From assembly GCA_902526165.1 (NCBI GenBank), contig CABZKA010000006.1:1-64000 (forward strand): DNA of 64,000 nucleotides. The letters are read 5' to 3'. The notes under the pieces were generated by a model, which searched no databases, was not told where the DNA came from, and worked only from the letters and a program-made list of their open reading frames with translations. Both the position numbers and the translations under genes were made by a program. The stretch comes from an uncultured Bacteroidota bacterium (lineage in GTDB: Bacteria; Bacteroidota; Bacteroidia; Flavobacteriales; Flavobacteriaceae). Shown here piece after piece: positions 10,303-21,182 of the stretch. The number at the start of each line of letters is the position of its first letter. The first letter of the stretch is position 1.

Positions 10303-11566
10303 AAAATCTGTAGGAATTTTAACTTATTATTGGCCTCCATCAGGTGGATCTGGTGTTCAAAGGTGGCTCAGATTTTCTAATCACCTAGCAGAATTGGGTT
10401 GGGAGGTTCATGTTTTTACATTTAAAAATCCTCAGTTTGAGGTAATTGATAATGATAATATTGGATTAGTAAATCCATCAATAAAGGTGAATAAAATCAA
10501 AGGATTTGAGCCATCCAAGTTTTTAAAAAGCCTGTTTACATACAAATCAAAATTTAGAACTTATTCTGATGGAGTTGGTTTCAGGCATGACAATAACTCC
10601 ATCACATCAGCAGTAATTCGCGAGTTATTTTTCTTTCCCGATGCAAGGAAATTTTTAATTGGTCCTGCATACAAGTTTATTAAAAAATATTTTCAAGAAA
10701 ACAGTTTAAATCATCTCATTACAACAGGCCCTCCTCATTCAATGCATAATGTTGGGCTAAGGCTCAAGAGAGATATCAAAATAAAATGGATAACAGATTT
10801 CAGGGATCCCTGGTCCAATTTTTTTCAAAATAAATTACTAAACCAATTGGAATCAACAAAAAAGAAACACCTTAGAGAAGAAGAAAGAATTTTAAAAAAT
10901 GCAGATGCTGTATTAACAACCGCAAAAAGTTTAAATCAAGAGTTCTCTAAAGTTAACAATGAATGTTTTTATATTCCAAATGGATTTGAAAATACTATAT
11001 CTTGTAAACCTCATAAAAAATTTAGAATTCTTTACGCGGGTTCTATGAAGCCAATACAAAATCCTAGAAATCTTTGGTCTGCATTGTCAGACTTAATTGA
11101 AACAAAAGAAGATTTTAAAGAACTTGTTGAAATAGTTTTAATTGGGAATATTGACAACCATATTTTAGTTTCTGATGAATTCAAAAGAATTAAAAAAAGA
11201 AAAGTAATTGATCCTATCTCCAAAAGTGAGCTCGACAAAGAAATTGGAATTTCAGAACTTTTGATTGTTTGTTCGGTAAATATGAAAAGCTCAAATGACA
11301 TAATTCCTGGGAAGTTTTTTCATTATCTATCGTCAAATAAAAATATTCTTGGGATTACTAATAAAGGAAGTGATCTCGAAAATATTATAATCGATACGCA
11401 GTCAGGCAAGTCATTTGACTATAATAATTATCATGATTTAAAAAATTATATTTACGAGAGCTTTAAGAGCTATTTAATAGGAAAATCAAAAAAACGAAAA
11501 ACAGTTTCTAAATATATGTCCAATAATATTGCAGAAAAAATTGAACAAATAATTACAAAATTATAG
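10295..11566 (+). CDS. Glycosyltransferase family 4-like protein
   Basis: ILTYYWPPSGGSGVQRWLRFSNHLAELGWEVHVFT; ILYAGSMKPIQNPRNL. Confidence 0.8.
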   Translation: MDRKSVGILTYYWPPSGGSGVQRWLRFSNHLAELGWEVHVFTFKNPQFEVIDNDNIGLVNPSIKVNKIKGFEPSKFLKSLFTYKSKFRTYSDGVGFRHDNNSITSAVIRELFFFPDARKFLIGPAYKFIKKYFQENSLNHLITTGPPHSMHNVGLRLKRDIKIKWITDFRDPWSNFFQNKLLNQLESTKKKHLREEERILKNADAVLTTAKSLNQEFSKVNNECFYIPNGFENTISCKPHKKFRILYAGSMKPIQNPRNLWSALSDLIETKEDFKELVEIVLIGNIDNHILVSDEFKRIKKRKVIDPISKSELDKEIGISELLIVCSVNMKSSNDIIPGKFFHYLSSNKNILGITNKGSDLENIIIDTQSGKSFDYNNYHDLKNYIYESFKSYLIGKSKKRKTVSKYMSNNIAEKIEQIITKL

Positions 11567-11567
11567 T

Positions 11568-13034
11568 ATGGGAATTGTTTTAAACCAGTCATATAAAAAT
11601 ATCATTACAATTATTATTGCAATAATAATCGGTGGTTTTAACACCTTGTTCTTTTATCCAGCTTTCCTTCAAGCTGAATACTATGGACTTGTTATTTTTT
11701 TACTAGCTACTTCAAATCTTTTAATGCCGCTAGTTTCATTCGGAAGTCAACATACAATTATAAAATATTTTTCTTCCTACGAAAATAAAGTTGAAAAAGA
11801 TGTTTTCATGTCGTCCGTTATTTTTATTCCATTACTAACTATTATTCCAATTTCAATATTGGTAGTGCAATTTCATGACACAATCGGTCATTTTTTATCA
11901 GTTCAAAATCCAATAATTGATTCTTATGTTTGGGTAATATTTTTAGTAGCTTTTGCAACTTCTTATTTTGAAGTTTTTTATTCTTGGTCTAGGGTTCAGT
12001 TGAAGACTGTGTTTGGGAATTTTTTAAAAGAAATATTTCCAAGGCTGTCAATTCTGATTTTACTGACCTTGGTTTATCTTGGACAAATAACAAAGGAGAA
12101 TTTTATTTGGTGGTTAATTGGCTTTTATTACCTGAGGCTTTTGATTATGATGATTTATTCTTTTTATTTATACCTGCCAAAATTTTATTTTTCTATTCCC
12201 AACAACATAGGTGAAATTTTAACCTATTCACTATTTATTTTCTTGGCAGGATCAGCTGCCAGTATATTAATTGATATTGATAAGTTTATGATTCCTCAAA
12301 AAGAAGTAATATCACAAACAGCATTTTATGCTGTAGCTGTTTTTATTGCGACTGTTGTTGAAATTCCTGGAAGAGCTATGTTTCAAATAGTAAACCCTCT
12401 TGTTGCAAAAGCGCTAAATGAAAATGATTTTAGGGGTCTTGAAACCCTTTATAAAAAAAGCTCGCTTAATCTAATTATAGTATCAGGACTGTTTTTCTTG
12501 CTGATAAATTTAAATGTAAATCCTTTTTACAATTTGATTTTAGATTCCTCATATTCGACTGCTGTTTTGGTTGTTTTAATAATATCTGCAAGCAAATTGA
12601 TTTTAATGAGCTTTGGTTGCGGACCTGCAATTCTTGCCACAGCAAAATTTTATAAAATAACGTTACCCTTTTCTCTATTGATGGCTGTTTCCGTTTATTT
12701 TCTTAATGATAAGCTGATCGATTTATATAGTATTAATGGAGCGGCCTTATCAACATTAATTGTAATATTTGTTTTTACTTTTTTTAAAATCATCTACTTA
12801 AAATATAAGCTAAAAATACAACCATACTCTTTGAGTACACTTAAGGTGTTTGTCCTGATTGCAATTCTTTTTTTTATAACTGATTCAGTTAATTTTAATG
12901 ATAACTATTTGGTTGAAATAATTGTAAAATCTGCATCAGTTTCTGCAGTTTATATTATTTTGATTTATGCAATGGGAATTTCTGATGAAATAAATTCAGT
13001 GATAAAAAAAATCTTATCCAAGTTTAGTTTTTAA
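11568..13034 (+). CDS. Polysaccharide/lipopolysaccharide flippase-like (MATE/Wzx) membrane protein
   Basis: 488 aa polytopic protein following the glycosyltransferases. Confidence 0.75.
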   Translation: MGIVLNQSYKNIITIIIAIIIGGFNTLFFYPAFLQAEYYGLVIFLLATSNLLMPLVSFGSQHTIIKYFSSYENKVEKDVFMSSVIFIPLLTIIPISILVVQFHDTIGHFLSVQNPIIDSYVWVIFLVAFATSYFEVFYSWSRVQLKTVFGNFLKEIFPRLSILILLTLVYLGQITKENFIWWLIGFYYLRLLIMMIYSFYLYLPKFYFSIPNNIGEILTYSLFIFLAGSAASILIDIDKFMIPQKEVISQTAFYAVAVFIATVVEIPGRAMFQIVNPLVAKALNENDFRGLETLYKKSSLNLIIVSGLFFLLINLNVNPFYNLILDSSYSTAVLVVLIISASKLILMSFGCGPAILATAKFYKITLPFSLLMAVSVYFLNDKLIDLYSINGAALSTLIVIFVFTFFKIIYLKYKLKIQPYSLSTLKVFVLIAILFFITDSVNFNDNYLVEIIVKSASVSAVYIILIYAMGISDEINSVIKKILSKFSF

Positions 13035-15791
13035 AAATTTAGTAAGAAGAGATTTTTTATTTTTAACCAATTTTTCAGGTGATCCCTCAAAAATTAATTC
13101 TCCTCCTTTTATTCCACCATACGGCCCAAGATCTACAATGTAATCAGAAGACTTTATTAGTTCTATATTGTGTTCTACTACTATGATTGAGTGGCCGTAA
13201 CTAATTAAATGGTTAAACGAATTTAGTAGCTTTTTAATATCATGGAAATGAAGGCCAGTTGTTGGCTCATCAAAAATAAATAGTGTTTTGGCAGCTGATT
13301 GCCCTTTTAATATAAAAGATGCTAACTTAATTCTTTGTGCTTCACCACCACTCAAAGTTGATGAAGATTGTCCTAAGTTGACATAGCCCATACCAACATC
13401 AATTAAAGCTTTTAATTTATTTGCAATTTTATTTTGACCATTTTCATGAAAAAAATTATAACCTTCGTCAATTGTCATTTTTAAAATATCATCAATGTTT
13501 TTATTTTGATATGTTACTTGTAAAACATTTTTTTTAAATCTTTTTCCTTTACATGTTTCACAAATTAAATTGATGTCTGCCATAAACTGCATTTCAACTT
13601 TTATTGTGCCTTCCCCCTTACAATCATCACACCTTCCTCCATCAACATTAAATGAAAAATGTTTTGGCTTAAATGAGAATTGTTTAGATGCTGATTGTTT
13701 AGCAAAAAGGTTGCGAATGTCATCATATGCTTTTATATATGTAACAGGGTTTGATCTAGAAGATTGGCCAATGGGGTTTTGATCAATGAACTCAATAGTG
13801 CTCATATCATCCAAATTTCCACTAATGGATGAGAATTGACCAGGCTTAGTTGTATAAATACCTTTTGATTGTAACAAAGCGGGGTACAATATTTTTTTTA
13901 CTAGTGTTGTTTTTCCACTTCCAGAGATTCCAGTGACACAGACTAAAGAGTTTAAGGGAAAGCTTATGTTAATGTTCTTTAAATTATTTTCCCTGCAACC
14001 CTTAAGTACAATTTTTCTATTGCTAATTCTTCTTTTTGACGGTATGGGAATTTCATTTTGGTTTTGAAGATATTTAGCTGTAATGGTTTTTGACTTTATA
14101 ATATGATTTAAAGATCCTTGAGCAACAACCTCACCCCCTAAAGTTCCAGCCCCAGGGCCTAAATCAATAATTTGGTCAGCTGATCTAATTATGTCTTCGT
14201 CATGTTCAACAATTATGACTGTATTACCTATAGATCTTAAATTCTGTAAAATCGAAATTAGTTTTGTTGTATCCTCAGGATGTAATCCAACACTGGGTTC
14301 GTCCAATACATAAATTGATCCAACTAGTGCACTACCAATTGATGTTGCTATGTTTATTCTTTGAGTTTCGCCACCTGAAAGAGTATTTGATTTCCTGTTT
14401 AGGGTTAAATATGGAAGTCCCACTTTACATAAAAACGACAATCTGTTTTTTATTTCTACAATGATTCTATTAGACTTTTTTAAATCTGTTTCTGATAGTT
14501 CAATTTTATTAAAAAAATCTAAAACCTCGTCAATTGGAAGTTCTACTAATTCAGAGATGGATAATCCATTTATTTTAACATAATTTGCCTCCTTTCTAAG
14601 CCGTGTCCCTCCACATACAGTACATAGAGTTCTTCCTCTGTACCTTGAAAGCATAACTCTGTTTTGAATTTTATACATTTTTTTTTCAAGTTTAGTAAAG
14701 AAGTAATTGATTCCTTTAAAATATTCATTACCCTCCCAAATTAGTTTTTTTTCATTTTTACTTAATTTAAAATATGGGCGATGAATAGGGAAATTAAATT
14801 TTTGAGAGTTTTTTACAAGTAAATCTTTGTACTTACTTAGCTTCTGTCCTCTCCAAGGCGCTATACAATTTTCATAAACAGAAAGGCCAGTGTTTGGTAT
14901 TACAAGTTCCGGGTCAATTCCCATTATATCACCATATCCATTACAATTACTACATGCTCCAAATGGGTTGTTAAAACTAAATAAATGTTCTGTTGGTTTA
15001 ATGAACTTTATACCATCTTGCTCAAATTTTTTAGAAAACAATCTATAGCAACCATCTCTCAAAGTTTTTATATAAACCTCATGATTTCCTTGATAAAAAG
15101 CGTTTTCAATTGAGTCAGTGATCCTGTCTAAATAATCTTTATCATTTTTGTAAATAGATCTGTCAATAACCAAATAGAGTTTTTCTTTATTTGTAGAATT
15201 GAAATCCTCTATTTGATAAATGACTCCCTCTGATTCTATTCGAGCATAGCCTTCATCTAGAAATAGATTTAGGTATTTTTTTAGTTCAATATTTTCTGGG
15301 CAGTTAAGTTTGACCATAACTAAAAACTTATCTCCTTCGCTGAAACTACCTATATAATCAATAACCGTATCAAGGCTATCAATAATTACTTCTTTGTTTG
15401 TTACTGGACTATATGTTTTTCCAATTCTAGAGTAAAGCAATTTCAGATAATCATAAATTTCTGAGCTCGTTCCAACGGTTGACCTTGGATTTGAATTATT
15501 TACTTTTTGTTCAATTGCAATTGCGGGAGACAAGCCATTTATTTTTTTTACTTTAGGTTTTTTAATTTTACCTAAGAACTGTCTTGCGTATGAAGATAAA
15601 CTTTCAATGAACCTTCTCTGACCTTCAGCAAATATTGTATCAAATGCTAGACTTGACTTGCCGGAACCTGAAAGACCTGTAATAACTATTAATTTTTTTT
15701 TTGGAATTTTTAAATTTATATTTTTTAGGTTATGCATCTGCGCACCCTCTATAATTATTTCCTCTTTTATTTTTTTCGTGTCTACAGACAT
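13014..15791 (-). CDS. uvrA: Excinuclease ABC subunit A
   Basis: GLSGSGKSSLAFDTIFAEGQRRFIESLSSYARQFL; CxxC zinc motifs; LSGGEAQRIKLA; in-frame ATG at 15791 preferred over TTG 15803. Confidence 0.95.
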   Translation of the reverse strand: MSVDTKKIKEEIIIEGAQMHNLKNINLKIPKKKLIVITGLSGSGKSSLAFDTIFAEGQRRFIESLSSYARQFLGKIKKPKVKKINGLSPAIAIEQKVNNSNPRSTVGTSSEIYDYLKLLYSRIGKTYSPVTNKEVIIDSLDTVIDYIGSFSEGDKFLVMVKLNCPENIELKKYLNLFLDEGYARIESEGVIYQIEDFNSTNKEKLYLVIDRSIYKNDKDYLDRITDSIENAFYQGNHEVYIKTLRDGCYRLFSKKFEQDGIKFIKPTEHLFSFNNPFGACSNCNGYGDIMGIDPELVIPNTGLSVYENCIAPWRGQKLSKYKDLLVKNSQKFNFPIHRPYFKLSKNEKKLIWEGNEYFKGINYFFTKLEKKMYKIQNRVMLSRYRGRTLCTVCGGTRLRKEANYVKINGLSISELVELPIDEVLDFFNKIELSETDLKKSNRIIVEIKNRLSFLCKVGLPYLTLNRKSNTLSGGETQRINIATSIGSALVGSIYVLDEPSVGLHPEDTTKLISILQNLRSIGNTVIIVEHDEDIIRSADQIIDLGPGAGTLGGEVVAQGSLNHIIKSKTITAKYLQNQNEIPIPSKRRISNRKIVLKGCRENNLKNINISFPLNSLVCVTGISGSGKTTLVKKILYPALLQSKGIYTTKPGQFSSISGNLDDMSTIEFIDQNPIGQSSRSNPVTYIKAYDDIRNLFAKQSASKQFSFKPKHFSFNVDGGRCDDCKGEGTIKVEMQFMADINLICETCKGKRFKKNVLQVTYQNKNIDDILKMTIDEGYNFFHENGQNKIANKLKALIDVGMGYVNLGQSSSTLSGGEAQRIKLASFILKGQSAAKTLFIFDEPTTGLHFHDIKKLLNSFNHLISYGHSIIVVEHNIELIKSSDYIVDLGPYGGIKGGELIFEGSPEKLVKNKKSLLTKFLKTKLG

Positions 15792-15792
15792 T

Positions 15793-16995
15793 TTATTTGA
15801 CAATCCACATGTATGGATCTATAGCTTTGGTGTTATTAAAAATACTAAACTGCAACGTTGATTTAGAGCCGTCTTTTGGATTAAATACTTTTCCTATTTT
15901 CTGCAAAGCAGAAACCTTTTCTCCTTTTTCAACATAAACTTTATCAATGTTTTTGTAAGCTGTAATATAACTTCCATGCTGAACGAGTACGGTAATATTA
16001 CTGCCTTTAAATTTTAAAATTGAAAGAATAGTACCGTTAAATACCGTTCTAATTTCAGCATCTTTTGTGGTAGCAATAACTAGACCATTACTTTGAATCT
16101 TGGTTGTTCTGACTACAGGGTGGGGCTGTAAACCGAACTTTTGTATTACCGCACCTCTCTCAACAGGCCAAGGTAAATTTCCCTTATTTGCACTGAACTT
16201 TTCGGAAAGTGCCCTTGCTTCTGGTGTTAGTTTGAATAGGTTATTGTCAGACTCATCATTAGACTTTCTTATTGCCTCTTTAATTAGACGATCAATTTCT
16301 TTATCAAGGTTTATTGAAATCTTTTGTTTTTCATTGATTTGTTTTTTGTATGCCTTTTCCTTTCTTCTTAATCCAGATATCAATCTTTCTTTTGATTTTT
16401 CTTCAGTTTCTAAATTGATTTGATTTTCTTGATTTTGTTTAAGCAAATTGTTTTTGTCAGATTTCAAGGAATTTAATGTTACAATTTTTTTATCTAACAG
16501 CTTTATTGAATTTGAGATTTTATTAGCTACTCTTTTTCTGTCCTTTGAAAATTGATTTATATACCTAGAACGTTTTAAGGCCTGTAAAAAATCATCAGAG
16601 GAAAGTAAAAACATCAGCCTAGATTCTTTAAGTTTACTTTTGTATGAGTTTTTAATCATTAGTGAATACTGTTCTCTAACTTGTTTTATTTCGCCTTCAA
16701 GAAAATCAATTGAATCATTTTTTTTATCAATTTCATTTGTTAAAATATTGATTTGCTGATTGGTCAACTTGATCAGCTCCTGATTTTTATATATTCTAAT
16801 TGAAATGTTTTCCAGATCATTATATGCAATTTTAGTTGTCTTTGAGTTATCAAATAATAATGCATTAATATTTTCAATTTCCTTTTTAATTAAAATCCTT
16901 TGGCTCTCAAGCTGTTTAATTTTTGTGGTTTGGGAAAAGGCCCAGCTACTGAAAAAGAATATAAAAATTAAGGAATATGTCTTGATGTTTACCAA
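15793..16995 (-). CDS. Murein hydrolase activator EnvC-like, M23 peptidase domain
   Basis: Coiled-coil N-terminus plus degenerate M23 domain; TTG at 16995 gives a signal peptide (track start 17076 overlaps dut by 53 nt). Confidence 0.8.
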   Translation of the reverse strand: MVNIKTYSLIFIFFFSSWAFSQTTKIKQLESQRILIKKEIENINALLFDNSKTTKIAYNDLENISIRIYKNQELIKLTNQQINILTNEIDKKNDSIDFLEGEIKQVREQYSLMIKNSYKSKLKESRLMFLLSSDDFLQALKRSRYINQFSKDRKRVANKISNSIKLLDKKIVTLNSLKSDKNNLLKQNQENQINLETEEKSKERLISGLRRKEKAYKKQINEKQKISINLDKEIDRLIKEAIRKSNDESDNNLFKLTPEARALSEKFSANKGNLPWPVERGAVIQKFGLQPHPVVRTTKIQSNGLVIATTKDAEIRTVFNGTILSILKFKGSNITVLVQHGSYITAYKNIDKVYVEKGEKVSALQKIGKVFNPKDGSKSTLQFSIFNNTKAIDPYMWIVK

Positions 16996-17023
16996 TTTTA
17001 AAAAATTCGAATCTATCAATATA

Positions 17024-17458
17024 TCAATTAGTCCCGGTACTACCAAACCCGCTTGAGGATCTTTCTGTTTCATCAAGGTTTGATGAATTTTGCCAATTAA
17101 CTTTAATTATTTTTGCAAAAACAAGCTGAGCAATTCTATCTGAAGGCTTTATTTCAAATGGAGTTTTAGAAGAATTAATCAAAATAACACCTATCTCCCC
17201 TCTGTAATCGGTATCAATTGTCCCTGGTGAATTTAAAACTGATATGCCTTTTTTTAATGCGAGTCCGCTTCTAGAACGAACTTGTGCTTCATATCCTTCA
17301 GGGATTTCTAGATATATGCCTGTGGGTACTAATTTTCTTTCGCCAGGTAATAAAATAATGGGAGATAATAAAAATGCCCTAAGATCCATTCCTGAAGATC
17401 CACTAGTTTGATAAAAGGGGTTTTGATTATTGGACTTATTAATTATCTTAACTTTCAT
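17024..17458 (-). CDS. dut: dUTP diphosphatase
   Basis: SGMDLRAF, RSRSGLALKKGISVLNSPGTIDTDYRGEIGVILIN, RSSSGFGSTG. Confidence 0.95.
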   Translation of the reverse strand: MKVKIINKSNNQNPFYQTSGSSGMDLRAFLLSPIILLPGERKLVPTGIYLEIPEGYEAQVRSRSGLALKKGISVLNSPGTIDTDYRGEIGVILINSSKTPFEIKPSDRIAQLVFAKIIKVNWQNSSNLDETERSSSGFGSTGTN

Positions 17459-18318
17459 TAACCGTTTAGTGCTTCAGCTCCAGAAACGATTTCAAGAATT
17501 TCATTTGTAATTGCAGCTTGTCTTGCTTTATTATATGTCAGAACCAATTCGCTTTTAAGTTCACTTGCATTGTCTGTAGCTTTATGCATAGCTGTCATTC
17601 TAGCTCCATGTTCACCCGCAAATGAATCTCTTATTGCTTTGAATAGTTGTATTTTTAATGACTTGGGCACCAAGTCAGAAACAATTTGTTCCATTGAGGG
17701 TTCAAAGATATAATCAGATAAAACTTCTGAATCTTCCGGTGCAGAAATGGGTAAAAATTGTTCTGAAATGGTAGTTTGATTAGCAGCGTTTTTGAATGTA
17801 TTGTAGATAAGCTCCACATGATCATATTCACCATTTGTAAATAATTCAATTATATTGTCAACTATCGTTGCTGTATCATCATAATTAATATTTTCAAAAA
17901 TACTACTATGATTTGAAATTACATTTTCTGTTTTAGAAATTATATCATTTGCTTTTTTACCAATAATCAGGAAACTGAAATTTGCTTTTGAAAAACTTGA
18001 TTGATTTTTTAGGGAAATAGCTTTTTTAACAACATTAGAGTTAAATGCACCACAAAGCCCTTTGTTAGAACATATTGGGATTAAAAGAACATTTTTAATA
18101 TCTCTACTTTCAGATAATTGAGACACACTGGATGATAAAATTATGTCATAAAAGCTAGACATCAACTCTCCTAATTTTTCAGAGTAAGGCCTCATTGCAG
18201 TAACCGCATCTTGTGCTTTTTTAAGCTTAGCCGCTGAAACCATTTTCATCGCACTAGTTATCTTCATTGTTGAAGTTACTGACGTAATTCGGTTTCTTAT
18301 CTCTTTTAAATTTGGCAT
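17458..18318 (-). CDS. atpG: F1F0 ATP synthase subunit gamma
   Basis: N-term PNLKEIRNRITSVTSTMKITSAMKMVSAAKL; C-term TYNKARQAAITNEILEIVSGAEAL. Confidence 0.95.
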   Translation of the reverse strand: MPNLKEIRNRITSVTSTMKITSAMKMVSAAKLKKAQDAVTAMRPYSEKLGELMSSFYDIILSSSVSQLSESRDIKNVLLIPICSNKGLCGAFNSNVVKKAISLKNQSSFSKANFSFLIIGKKANDIISKTENVISNHSSIFENINYDDTATIVDNIIELFTNGEYDHVELIYNTFKNAANQTTISEQFLPISAPEDSEVLSDYIFEPSMEQIVSDLVPKSLKIQLFKAIRDSFAGEHGARMTAMHKATDNASELKSELVLTYNKARQAAITNEILEIVSGAEALNG

Positions 18319-18325
18319 ATACTAA

Positions 18326-19903
18326 TTATTCGTAGGACGATGAAAGATCTGCGGCTACACTTTCTAAAGTAGATAATACATCATCTGTAAGCTTACCTTG
18401 CTTAATTGTGTCAAGAGTTTTTTTATGCTTTACATTCATCAAGTCCAAAAACTTCTTTTCAAATTCTTTTATCTTATCGACAGGAACTGATTTCAAAAGG
18501 TTTTTTGAACCCAAGTATATAATGGCTACTTGATCCTCAACCGTAAATGGATCATTTTGTGCTTGTTTTAAAATTTCAACATTTCTTTTTCCCTTTTCAA
18601 TTACGCCCAGTGTTACAGGATCTAGATCTGATCCAAATTTAGCGAAGGCTTGTAATTCCCTAAATTGAGCTTGATCAAGTTTAAGAGTACCTGCAACTTT
18701 TTTCATTGATTTAATTTGAGCTGATCCACCCACCCTTGAAACAGAGATTCCAACATTGATTGCGGGTCTTACTCCTGAGTTAAACAGATCTGATTCAAGA
18801 AAAATCTGACCATCTGTAATAGAAATAACGTTTGTAGGAATATAGGCGGAGACGTCTCCAGCTTGTGTTTCAATTATTGGTAACGCTGTCAAAGAACCAC
18901 CACCTTTAACTACAGGCTTAAGACTATCAGGAAGATCGTTCATTTTTTTTGCAATACCATCATCATTGATAACTTTAGCTGACCTCTCTAGTAATCTTGA
19001 ATGTAAATAAAATACGTCTCCGGGGTAAGCTTCGCGACCTGGTGGCCTTCTCAAAAGAAGTGAAACTTCTCTGTATGCAACAGCTTGCTTTGATAAATCA
19101 TCATAAATAATTAAAGCAGGTCTGCCAGTATCCCTGAAATATTCTCCAATTGCTGCTCCGGCAAAAGGAGCATAAACCTGCATAGGTGCAGGGTCTGAAG
19201 CATTTGCAGCTACTATTGTGGTGTAAGAAAGAGCTCCTTTTTCTTCCAAGGTTTTTGCTATTCCAGCAACTGTTGATGCTTTTTGCCCAATTGCAACATA
19301 AATACAATATACAGGTTCCCCAGCATCAAAAAATTCTTTTTGATTTATAATTGTATCGATACACACTGTTGTCTTACCTGTTTGACGATCTCCTATTACT
19401 AACTCTCTCTGTCCCCTTCCCACGGGAATCATAGCATCAATTGATTTTATTCCAGTTTGTAAAGGCTCATTAACGGGCTGTCTATATATTACGCCTGGTG
19501 CTTTTCTTTCAAGTGGCATCTCATACATTTTTCCTTTGATTTTTCCTTTTCCATCAATTGGCTCACCAAGAGCATTAACGACTCTTCCAACTACACCATC
19601 ACCAACATTAATCGATGCAATTCTTTCTGTTCTCTTTACGGTATCCCCCTCTTTAACATCTTTAGATGGCCCCAGTAAAACTACTCCAACATTGTCTTCC
19701 TCAAGGTTTAATACGATGCCTTCCATTCCATTTTCAAACATGACCAATTCTCCGTATTGTACATTTGAAAGACCATAAACTCTTGCTATCCCATCACCAA
19801 CCTGAAGAACTGTCCCAACCTCTGCCAATGAAGGACCAATGTCTGATCCGGTTAATTGTTTTTTTATAATTGCTGATATTTCAGCTGGTTTTATATCTGC
19901 CAT
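18326..19903 (-). CDS. atpA: F1F0 ATP synthase subunit alpha
   Basis: [18 protein letters not shown] Walker A; full length 525 aa. Confidence 0.97.
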   Translation of the reverse strand: MADIKPAEISAIIKKQLTGSDIGPSLAEVGTVLQVGDGIARVYGLSNVQYGELVMFENGMEGIVLNLEEDNVGVVLLGPSKDVKEGDTVKRTERIASINVGDGVVGRVVNALGEPIDGKGKIKGKMYEMPLERKAPGVIYRQPVNEPLQTGIKSIDAMIPVGRGQRELVIGDRQTGKTTVCIDTIINQKEFFDAGEPVYCIYVAIGQKASTVAGIAKTLEEKGALSYTTIVAANASDPAPMQVYAPFAGAAIGEYFRDTGRPALIIYDDLSKQAVAYREVSLLLRRPPGREAYPGDVFYLHSRLLERSAKVINDDGIAKKMNDLPDSLKPVVKGGGSLTALPIIETQAGDVSAYIPTNVISITDGQIFLESDLFNSGVRPAINVGISVSRVGGSAQIKSMKKVAGTLKLDQAQFRELQAFAKFGSDLDPVTLGVIEKGKRNVEILKQAQNDPFTVEDQVAIIYLGSKNLLKSVPVDKIKEFEKKFLDLMNVKHKKTLDTIKQGKLTDDVLSTLESVAADLSSSYE

Positions 19904-19906
19904 AAT

Positions 19907-20452
19907 TTATTGTATTGATGTATTGAAAAATTCTTGCTCTAAGTTTTTCAATTGTTGTTTGAAGCTAGCATCATATTGCTTATCCCCAACCTTAAGTATA
20001 AAGCCTCCAATCAGATTTTTATCCACTTTATTGGTTAGGTGAACATTTTTAGATGTTAAGGATTTCACTTTGGATTTAATTTCTCTTAGTAACTCGTCCG
20101 ATAATTTTGTTGCCGAAATCAAGGTAACATTTTGGTTACCTACTTTTTCGTTATAAAGATTGACAAAGCATTTCGCAACATCATCAAACAAATCAATACG
20201 ACCACTATTCATTAGATGTACAAGTAGGTTTGTTGATTGGATTGACAAGTCAGTGAACACCTCTTTCAAGGTTTCTACTTTATCATTGTCTTTTATAACT
20301 TTTGAATCAATAAATAACTTTAACTCATGAGATTCTTCAAATGCCTTTTTTACAGAACTCATGTCTTTAAACATTATCATCAGATCGTTTTTTGATTCTG
20401 TAATACTCAAAAAAGCTTTTGCGTATCTGTTTGCAGCCCTAGTATTTATCAT
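19907..20452 (-). CDS. atpH: F1F0 ATP synthase subunit delta
   Basis: NTRAANRYAKAFLSI N-terminus; position between atpF and atpA. Confidence 0.92.
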   Translation of the reverse strand: MINTRAANRYAKAFLSITESKNDLMIMFKDMSSVKKAFEESHELKLFIDSKVIKDNDKVETLKEVFTDLSIQSTNLLVHLMNSGRIDLFDDVAKCFVNLYNEKVGNQNVTLISATKLSDELLREIKSKVKSLTSKNVHLTNKVDKNLIGGFILKVGDKQYDASFKQQLKNLEQEFFNTSIQ

Positions 20453-20949
20453 TTAAGTTTAACGTCTTTTATTAATTCTTCGACAATTTTCATTTGCTTA
20501 TCATCATCTGAAAGTTTTTCTTTTATGAGTTTTTCAGCAATTTCAATCGAAAGTGACGCAACTTGTTTTTTAATTTCTGAAACAGCTGCTTCCTTTTCGT
20601 TTTTAATCGAGTCGTTGGCGTTGTCTATAATTTTCTGGGCTTCTGTTTTCGCCTCAGATTTAGCCTCTTCTAAGATTGACTTTTTTAAACTACTGGCTTC
20701 CTTTAAAATATTATCTCTTTCAATTTTAGCTTCTTCAAGCACCTTATCGTTGCTGGCCTTTAATGTCTTTATTTCCTCTCTTGCTTTTTCAGCAGACTCT
20801 AAAGCATTCTTTATGCCTTCCTCCCTATCATTAATTGTATTGAGGATCGGGGTCCATGCATACTTTTTCAATAACCAGATTAACAACAAGAAAATAACGG
20901 TTTGCCAAAAAAACAAACCAATTGAAAACTCTTCAATTAATTTTTCCAT
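20449..20949 (-). CDS. atpF: F1F0 ATP synthase subunit b
   Basis: N-terminal TM followed by long Lys/Glu-rich helix; operon position. Confidence 0.93.
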   Translation of the reverse strand: MEKLIEEFSIGLFFWQTVIFLLLIWLLKKYAWTPILNTINDREEGIKNALESAEKAREEIKTLKASNDKVLEEAKIERDNILKEASSLKKSILEEAKSEAKTEAQKIIDNANDSIKNEKEAAVSEIKKQVASLSIEIAEKLIKEKLSDDDKQMKIVEELIKDVKLK

Positions 20950-20964
20950 AAAATTTAAAAATTA

Positions 20965-21171
<207 letters not shown>

Positions 21172-21182
21172 TTATTCATTTA

